Positions 56,635 through 64,000 of a DNA stretch of 64,000 nucleotides are shown here, one piece after another. Position 1 is the first letter of the stretch; the number at the start of each line of letters is the position of its first letter. A program made the translations under genes and the position numbers. Source of the stretch: Ampelocalamus luodianensis (lineage: Eukaryota > Streptophyta > Magnoliopsida > Poales > Poaceae); contig CM070620.1 of assembly GCA_036346255.1 (NCBI GenBank), positions 59,754,522 through 59,818,521 of the forward strand, in the 5' to 3' direction. The notes under the pieces are model-generated. The model was not told the DNA's origin. It searched no databases and saw only the letters and a program-made list of their open reading frames with translations.

Positions 56635-58590
56635 TATTTTCAAAGACAACCCTCGAGGACCTCCCCTAGGACCTCCTTTGCACCTTTTGCAAAGACCACC
56701 CTGGGGCGACCTCCTCAGCCCTCCACGACCACCCCTAGCACTTGGGTGATCGTGGGCCGTCCATCTTGAGATCTGTGGCTCAGACCTCCCCTAAGTGTTA
56801 GGACCTCTAATACATAGTTGTAAACCTGAGCCCTTAGATTTCAATCCAACAGCTCACGACCTCCCTAGTGGGAGCTCAGTGCGGATTCCAACCGTTACAC
56901 TTGTTGACCAGTCCTCCTGGTTCTCTCACCGATTGGTGGGGCTGGTCATTATCAAATTTTGTGCATGGCAAGAGAGAGCGATGCCTTGTCAACTCTAGGG
57001 TCGACAACGGCTATGTCTGCCAACATTAAATGTCCGCAGCCCTTTTGCTCAAAAGTCTCTCTGACAACCTACTCCCATCATGTCGAGTGTCCTAGCTTGT
57101 TGAAACTGTGGACACTGCCTTGTTCTTCCTCTTCGGCTATATATTGAGCCCGAGCTTCTCCTTAAGCTTCTTTGGATCCATTCTTGCACCTCTAACTTCT
57201 TTCTGCTCTTGTGCTCAAAACACCGAAAGTCTTTGCCACCATTGCTGGACCTTGGAGCTCCCGAGCGACCACGAGCCCAGTGGTTCAATATTGCAATATT
57301 GGCTGTCTCTTTGTCATCTTGGTCACCTCAAGTCTCCCTAACTTGTTTTGTTTAAACCTTCACAGAGGTTGACAATTTGGGGAGCCTGTTTTCGGGGCCG
57401 AGTTGGTCGTCTTCCTCATCTCCGGCGAGCACCACTGTCACCGGAGCTCTTGCGACCACTCCCGGTTCTCCTTCAATCCCTGGTGAGGACCTCAGTTCCA
57501 AAAAATCCGATCCTCTTAGACCTCTTCGATTTTCGTTTTCGGCCGCATCCACGGTCAGGACCTCCCCTGTGCGTGCCGCGCTGGTACGCTGTGCATCGGT
57601 GCTCTGTGACCGTTGGATCCCGCATCGACGGTCCAGACCTCCTCCTTTTCGCTAGCTCCCTCAGACCTCCCGAGAGCTCCAAGTTTCAAAGTGTTTATGT
57701 GTTCTAATTTTCAAATGTGCATAACTTTTCATTTAAACTCCTTTTTGAGTGAATCCAATTCTGTTAGCTTCCTCTAGTAATAAACTTGTTAATAAAACTG
57801 ACTTTAGGCATGTTACTGTTTCCAACAAGATTTCGCATGCAAATTAGTTTTGTTCATTTTCATAACTTGAAAAATCATAACTAAATCATTTTAACTCCAA
57901 ATGAGGTGAGACCACTTGTGTTAACCTTAAAATGTCAGTAGCCACCTATAATAAAAATTTCAGCTGCACCACATTTCTAGAAATTTTTGCCAACCAAATT
58001 AATTATGATGAAAAGTAACAGATTGCAATTTTTCCAGCTGAGCAAAATTGTTTTGATCATATATTTTGCATTAAGAGTCCAAATCAGTTGGTTCTTGTTT
58101 CTAAATTCATTTTAAATCATGATCTTGCTGCTGTAAAATTTTCAGAGCATTTGGAGCATTTTGGTTTTAGAGTCTTTTTCGTTTTCTTTGTTCTTATCGA
58201 TTCTTTTTCGCTCTTTCGGTAGGTTCCGACGATTGTGCCGTCCTTGAGAGTGACCCTCTGCGGCATATTGAGCAGACTGTGCAAGCAGTTTGATCATTTC
58301 CATTTGATCCCATTACTTTTAAAGTCTAATATTTTGTTTAACCTCTATGTATGCATTGCTATTTTGATGTTAAATTGATTAGTTAATCCTCTAGTTGCAT
58401 AATCTGTAGGTAAATAAATATCCTCTACTACCTGAGCCTAGGTTATTTGCTGTGATTAGAGCTCGTTGGATGAGCTCTTGTCACTTAGTAGATTACGAAT
58501 ACATATTGCTTAACCATGCCTAGATATCGGTAGTATTGGGCGATCATCGACTTAGTCGATGGTCTTGATCACACAAATACTTATATTATC
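56635..58590 (+). mobile_element. LTR P, fragment of the GACCTCC subtype
   Basis: In order: GACCTCC/AGATCT sequence (56640-56870), TATA-like TATATATT (57138-57145), leader-like part (57150-57480), GACCTCC again (57480-57670), AT-rich part (57690-58150), acidic segment (about 58215-58290, TGAGAGTGACCCTCTGCGGC), and the hairpin with altered arms GATCATCGAC/GTCGATGGTC (58542-58564). It begins inside gag Y near 56614-56640 and ends near 58590, where sequence of LTR M starts on the opposite strand. Neither natural LTR end is present, so both joins are rearrangement points. Confidence 0.68.
57138..57145 (+). promoter_or_regulatory. TATA box of LTR P (TATATATT)
   Basis: It lies in CGGCTATATATTGAGCCCGAGC, in the same place relative to the leader-like part as the TATA of LTR L. 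The start of the LTR is lost, so it is probably inactive. Confidence 0.45.
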
Positions 58591-61319
58591 ACACAAACAC
58601 AATTTTCTGCGACAGAAACATGTCTAAAAGCATTTTTATATTAAACTACAGAGGCATAGAAATTTATTACAGCTGGAAACATCTAAAAAGGAGTTAAAAC
58701 GACTTAGTTATGAATTTCTAAAGTTTTGATACAATTTTCAGTTGATAAATAAATGCTTACAGAAATGAAATCCAACTCAAAAGGAAATAAACGACGTGGA
58801 CGCTTGAGAGCCCTCGATCTAACATCCTACGGCCCATGCGCGCCGAGAACAGCGCACGCGCGCGATCTCTAAAAGAGCCCACCGTTGGATCAAGATCCAA
58901 CGGCTGACGAGGAAGGATGCAACCGGACGGTGCGGTTGCCTCGATCAACCCCGACCGCACATCTAAAGATGAACGGCTCTGAGCACAACTCTAATCGGAG
59001 AGTCCGAATGCACACACGATCTCAGCCGCAGATCGTGGGATGGACGGTCCAGAATGAAGAGGGGAACCGGATGGTCCGAATGTTTTTCAGATCTGGGCCG
59101 TTTGATCACGAGATCGACGGCCCACAACCAACGAAGAACAACGCACGGGACTAAGTGTGTCGTGAGTGATTAAATGGGAGGACCCATAAGACAGTGAGAC
59201 AGAGGGGATTCTAAGACAGCAATTAATTCCTAAACTAATCATTAGCATTAAATGTGTCTTAATGACTTTTCTCGGAGAGGGTTTAAGTGGGCGAGGGCCC
59301 ACCAGGCAGCGACATAGGGGTTATCCCCGACAGTCATTAATGCCGACACTTAATTAACCCATGATTAAGCATTAATGATGTCGGAATCGCACGGCAATGC
59401 GACAGCGGGTGATTACAGGGGATTGGGCCCACATGTCAGTGAGACATTAGGCCAGATTAAGACACAATTAATATTTCTAATGATTGGCAATGATTAAGCA
59501 TTTACTATGCCCTAATTATTTGACGACAACGAAGGCTATGCCCGGCAAAACCCCGAGCGAGAACAGTGGCTTGTCGCCGGCGACTCCGGTCGCGGCGGCG
59601 CCCACAAAATACTAAAATGGGTTCGCAATAGTGATTCGGACCCAATGGTGATGACCTCGCCGGCGGTGGAGGTCTAGAACGCCGGTGAGCCGGAAAACAC
59701 AGAAGGAGGCCATTTCGGCAAAACACGAAAATAGCAAAATGCTCCGCTGCGGTCCAAGAAGCGAGTGCCAACACTTCTAGGGACTAATAAGAAGCTACCT
59801 CAGCCAAGATGAGCTTCAAAAGATGGCCGGAGAAGCTTGAACATGATGGAGTTCACCGGAGCCGAGGAAGATGAAGAAGAAAATGACAACCTGAGCAAAA
59901 TGAACACCAATGGGTGATCAAAATAGCTTCATGAAGGTTCCCATAAGCTCCACAAGTAAGTAATTGCAAAAAGAACCACTTACCGGAGTTGGAGAAGAAA
60001 AGAGGTGAAATCAGCCGAAAATCTCCAAACTTAAAATTGAGTGATTCCTGTGAATGCAACCCAAAATTAAGTTAGGGGAAATATAAAGGAAGTTGAGGAG
60101 CTCAAAAGGGTACAAGAAAGATTGAAGGTGAACCACTGGACACCAAGACCGCCATTGGAGCTCCTCGGATCAACAATGATGGTTTGAGGATTTGAAGTGG
60201 TTTTGAGCTCAAACACAGAGAGGGAGCAAGGTGTGGTGTAAAGGAAAACCAGGAGGACCTAGAGGGGGCAATATAAAGGGAAGGGATTAGGGTTTCGAGC
60301 AAGCACATGAGTCCATGGTGGGCTCGGTTCATGCTACGGCCATGGACAAGAAATGATGGGAGCAAGTGAGCACGGTGACAATGGAGGAGAAAGCCTGATG
60401 CGCATTTAATGCCCCGCAGAGAGACGTTGACGAGAGCAAGCTCGAAAAGACAATGCGAAGCTGCCCTCTCTCTCTTTCTGCCATTGCCTACATGCGCCGC
60501 ACGGCTAACCCAAGGAAGCAGAAGAACAGAGAAGACAAGCCCCGACCGTTGGATTTGAGATGGACGGCTACGATTTAAATGGTCCGCCGGGCAGTCCGAT
60601 TGTTCTCGGAAATCTGGACGGTTGGATTGAGATCCAACGGTCCCAATTGAATAGTGCAACCGCACGGTCCGAATGCTCACGCGAGCGAGGGCCGAGCGAT
60701 TAAGATCCAACGGTGAGATGGGGCGCTACACTAAAAAGCGAGGCTCGGTGCAGTTAGTGGGTTCGACCGAGTCAAGTGGCTCGAGCTCGAGCCCGACTCG
60801 AACCCAAGGAATAGTGAACTAGGTTTTGGATTTTAAATAGACAGAGGCTTTTGAGGATTTATTAGAGGTAGCAATTTAACTCAAAAAATTCTAAAATTTT
60901 TACAGGAGCTCGCTGACTTAGATATTGTCCTTGTATAGAATTTCCAAAGGTTTTTATGCATTGCATTTTTCTCCAAAAATTCTACAAGGTACTGGTTCAA
61001 GGTTTGACTAAAAGTCAAACAAGTTTGACTGCCCTCTAGAATTATTCAAACAATTTCTAAAAATTGTGAAATTTTTCAGAGGGGTCACATACCATCTCAA
61101 GAACTTAGGAAAAATATTTCCAGAGGATGATCAAAAGATTTTGACAAGGTTGTTTTCGAAGGATCAAGATTTGGATCAAAAGACTTTGACTATGTGTTTC
61201 CATAACTCTTGTACAATAATTGTTTAGTACACACAGGAAATACATAATGTAAGAAAAAGTTTTAATTTCTACTCATTTTCTTACATTTGAAACACAAGTA
61301 TGAAACTTGGGATGTTACA
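58591..61319 (-). mobile_element. 3' LTR of element M, inverted, 3' half missing
   Basis: Its 5' end is the plus-strand TGTTACA at 61313-61319, with a PPT just beyond. It is closely similar to LTR L over its length (compare 41900-44777), including the CCGTTGGATC palindromes (58880-58902, 60619-60641) and the leader-like part (59840-60300). It ends near 58591 against LTR P, so the conserved terminal 2 kb with the hairpins are lost. A Pro/Ser-rich minus frame at 60102-60710 also occurs in part in LTR L and is not called as a gene. Confidence 0.8.
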
Positions 61320-61320
61320 A

Positions 61321-61334
61321 CTCTCCCCCCCCTT
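61321..61334 (-). other. polypurine tract of element M
   Basis: Minus-strand AAGGGGGGGGAGAG comes one base before the TGTAACATCCC start of the LTR. Confidence 0.8.
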
Positions 61335-61360
61335 ACAAGAATCTCGACCCGAGATTCTGT

Positions 61361-61824
61361 TTACTCGGAGAAGAAGGATGGATAATCTGCACGAAGGCGA
61401 TCTTCCCGCTCCCAAGTTGCTTCATCTTCAGAATGGTTTGACCACTGAACTTTAAGGAACTTGATGGCCCGGTTCCTTGTTCTTCGTTCAGATTCCTCGA
61501 GAATACGAACAGGATGCTCGCGGTAGGTCAAATCTTCTTGCACATCGACAACCTCCAATGGAGTTTCCTCAGTCGGGACACGAAGGCACTTCTTCAGGTG
61601 TGATACATGGAACACGTCATGCACACCCTCAAGTGTAGCTGATAGCTCCAATCTGTATGCCACAGCCCCAATTCTCTCGACGATGCGATAAGGCCGAACA
61701 TAACGAGGAGCCAACTTGCCCTTGACGCCAAAACGCTGATGGCCCTTCAAAGGCGAGACTTTGGGATACACAAAGTCATTTGGCTCAAAGCTCAACTCAC
61801 GGGACGACGATCTGCATAGCTCTT
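61361..61824 (-). pseudogene. integrase C-terminus and chromodomain of element M
   Basis: The minus frame 61361-61951 carries, from about residue 43, ELCRSSSRELSFEPNDFVYP, then a GPY/F-like module (KLAPRYVRPYRIVERIG, with R for G), GVHDVFHVSHLKKCLRVP, and a chromodomain at about residues 141-190 with REHPVRILEESERRTRNR, IKFLKVQW and EATWERED. The end is ADYPSFFSE. Its first 42 residues are out of frame with the real protein; the true path comes from the upstream integrase frame through a frameshift near 61825-61835. The chromodomain appears intact and would target integration to marked chromatin. Confidence 0.85.
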
Positions 61825-63134
61825 CTACCTGGACTGGGTCGTGCGCAAATGCTCGCGAATCAACTGAACCTGACTTTCGGCCTCGTCGATCGAATCTGGG
61901 CCGAAGAACTGCCGCTCGCCAGTTTCTGACCAGTTCAATGGGGTTCTGCATCTCCTCCCATACAAAGCCTCAAATGGTGTCATGCCAAGACTGGCCTGAA
62001 AGCTGTTGTTGTAGGAGAACTCAGCAAATGGTAGGCATTTCTCCCACTTCTTTCCATAGGAAAGAACACAAGCACGGAGCATATCTTCCAACACTTGGTT
62101 GACTCTCTCCGTCTGACCATCAGTTTGGGGATGAAAAGCTGTACTGAAATGAAGGCGGGTCCCCATAGCCTCTTGCAGACTATGCCAAAACCGAGAGGTA
62201 AAAAACGCACCACGATCGGAAATAATCGTTTTCAGTACACCGTGAAGACTCACAATCCTCGAGACATAAAGTTCGGCCAAAGGCCCCACACGAAGCTGAG
62301 TCTTGACAGGAAGGAAATGTGCCACTTTAGTCAACCTGTCAATCACGACCCAAATAGCATCATTTCCTTTGGACGAGCGGGGCAAACCAGTGATGAAATC
62401 CATGCCCACGGAATCCCATTTCCATTCTGGCACAGGCAAAGGCTGAAGAAGACCTGCTGGACGCTGATGCTCGGCCTTCACACGACAGCACACGTCGCAC
62501 TCGGCAACGAACTTGGCAATCTCACGCTTCATACGGGTCCACCAGAATCTCTGACGAAGGTCCTGATACATCTTGGTAGCCCCGGGATGGATAGACAAGG
62601 GGGAATCATGGGCTTCGCGGAGAATCAAATTCCGCAATTCCATGACCTTAGGAAGCACAAGTCGTTGCCCAAACCACACAACTCCGTGCTCATCCTCTGA
62701 AAAGCATTTGGCTGTCCCATCCTTGATGTTCTGCTTGATTTGGCTCACACCAACATCTGTCTGCTGTGCAGCCTTGATTCGGTCCACCAAGGTTGGTTGC
62801 ACAACCAAGGTAGCAAGAGAACTGAGCTCGACCAAACCCAAATTGAGGCACTGAAATTCAGCAATGAGGGTAGGCTGCTGCTCTTGGAGCATTAACATGT
62901 TGCAATACACCTTCCGACTGAGTGCATCCGCAACGACATTGGCCTTGCCCGGATGATACTGAATGCCCATGTCATAGTCCTTGATCAATTCCAACCATCT
63001 TCTTTGCCTGAGGTTCAGATCTGGCTATGTGAACAAGTACTTCAAGCTCTTGTGGTCAGAATACACCTCACAACGGTTACCAATCAGATAATACCGCCCA
63101 ATCTTGAGTGCATGAACCACAGCCGCTAACTCCA
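61825..63134 (-). pseudogene. RNase H end and integrase catalytic core of element M
   Basis: Minus frame 61825-62994 (389 residues). It starts inside RNase H (GKANVVADALSR, residues 17-28). Integrase follows: zinc module His129, His136, Cys166, Cys169; catalytic Asp199 (GMDFITGLP), Asp260 (ISDRGAFF) and Glu296 (TERVNQVLED), with exactly 35 residues between the last two. Upstream, 62995-63134 continues the RNase H domain with a TAG at 63025-63027. At 63134 the gene is cut by LTR N, so protease, reverse transcriptase and gag are outside the window or lost. Near 61825 a frameshift separates it from the chromodomain part. It is the best preserved enzyme core here, but the gene is broken. Confidence 0.9.
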
Positions 63135-64000
63135 TGTAACATCCCAATTTTAGGCTTGTGTTTCAAATGTAAGAAAATGAGTAGAAATTAAAACTTTTTC
63201 TTACATCTTGTATTTCCTATTTGTACTGAACAGCTATTGTACAAGAAGTTATGGAAATACAAAGTCACAAGTCTTTGATCCAAATCTTGATCCTTCAAAA
63301 ACATTCTTGTTCCATCTTGTGATAATCTCCTGGAAATATTTTTCCTAAATTCTTGGGCTGGCTTGGGGCTCCTCTGAAAAATTCCACAATTTTTAGAAAT
63401 TGTTTGAATGCTGTTGGAGGAAAGTCAACCCAATTCAAAATCTAGTCAAACCTTGGACCAGCACCATGGTAAATTCTTGGAGGAAAATCCACAGCACCAA
63501 AACCTCTGAAAATTTTATTCAAGGTCAATCCTTTAGCTGGCAAACTCCTGTAAAAATTTTAAGATTTTTGAAGTTGTTTTGCTAGTTCAAACAATTCTCC
63601 AGATTGGTTCGAGTCAGGCTCGAGCCCGAGTCCGACCCAGCCAATTGACTCGCTCGAGTCAAGTCACCAGGCCGCACCCGAGCTTGATCCTGGTCCTCCG
63701 TGGGTGAGCCGTTGGATTTAAAATCCAACGCCACAAACCACCCCGCCATCTCTTCTGTTCTTCTTCTTCCTCCTCTCATCGTCTGCGCGCGTGCAGCGAG
63801 GGCGAGTGGCGATCGCGAGCCTCGTCGCATCGTGGGGCCCGTCAACGCTACGAACCTCGCTTTGCCCATGTCGTGCGTGGCGACCTCCCTCGCCTTCCTC
63901 GTTTTCACCGCTGCGAAACCTTTGTCCCATCGCCATTAAACCTCGTCCTCTAGCTCGGCCACGAGCTACATGAGCACATCAGAGGCTTTCCTCTAAGTCT
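63135..64000 (+). mobile_element. LTR N, inserted in pol of element M, runs off the right edge
   Basis: Starts TGTAACATCCC inside the RNase H sequence of M, next to CTCCA (63130-63134, expected duplication). The first 500 bp match LTR B (for example GAGTAGAAATTAAAACTTTTTCTTACATC). A palindrome CCGTTGGATTT/AAATCCAACG lies at about 63708-63730. Frames at 63582-63973 on both strands are short and composition-driven. Whether this is a solo LTR or a full element cannot be seen. Confidence 0.82.

Noticed and set aside
60102..60710. A 202-residue minus frame with a counterpart at 43793-44173
   Set aside because: It lies in the LTR leader and palindrome part; the counterpart is shorter and frame-shifted, and no domain is seen.
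1..64000. Host protein-coding genes, tRNA or rRNA genes
   Set aside because: None could be recognised; every coding line with a family signature belongs to a retrotransposon.

Overview
The window looks like plant nuclear DNA, most probably from a grass (a monocot with a large genome), made almost entirely of nested LTR retrotransposons. I see no convincing host gene, rRNA, tRNA or CRISPR array. The evidence is (i) Ty3/gypsy gag-pol remains of two plant lineages, a Tat/Retand-like element (8450-14597) and chromodomain elements of Tekay type (27.5-39.4 kb on +, 61.3-63.1 kb on -); (ii) at least ten copies or pieces of one very long LTR type, about 4.9-5.1 kb when complete, starting TGTAACA and ending CCTCACA; (iii) primer-binding sites matching initiator tRNA-Met, polypurine tracts and 5-bp target-site duplications. 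The species call is inference only.

Layout. 1-3316 is a long LTR (A) running in from the left. A 5083-bp solo LTR (B, 3317-8399, duplication TTTTG) interrupts it, then a Retand-like element (C, 8450-14597) with a 754-bp LTR, gag, protease, reverse transcriptase, two RNase H domains and a truncated integrase. Another long LTR (D, from 14598) cuts that integrase and itself holds a 952-bp solo LTR of an unrelated family X (15981-16932, duplication TCACT). LTR F (19029-23168) lies in D, and inverted LTR G (23169 to about 26440) lies in F. A plus-strand piece of family X (about 26.44-27.53 kb) runs into Tekay-like element E: partial 5' LTR, PBS at 29654, damaged gag-pol with chromodomain, PPT at 34407, complete 3' LTR 34418-39351. 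Then come an LTR piece H (+), inverted LTR L (-, to 44777), an unassigned C-poor stretch (44778-47450), inverted LTR K with its PPT (47451-52333), a smaller chromovirus-like element Y (LTR 53689-55874, PBS, partial gag), an LTR piece P (+), inverted element M (LTR, PPT, chromodomain, intact-looking integrase catalytic core) and the start of LTR N (63135 to the window end).

No open frame looks fully functional. The best preserved protein region is the integrase of element M, with all zinc-finger and DD35E residues present. The most striking signal lies in the LTRs: many short inverted repeats whose two arms change together between copies, as expected for an RNA structure under constraint. They include a 10-bp hairpin in ten LTR copies, a stem present in three sequence versions that all pair, and two tandem arrays of palindromes (six units at 8555-8723, five units at 55104-55249). 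A second signal is that the two LTRs of element E differ mainly at CAG/CTG sites, which may mean consensus sequencing error rather than age.
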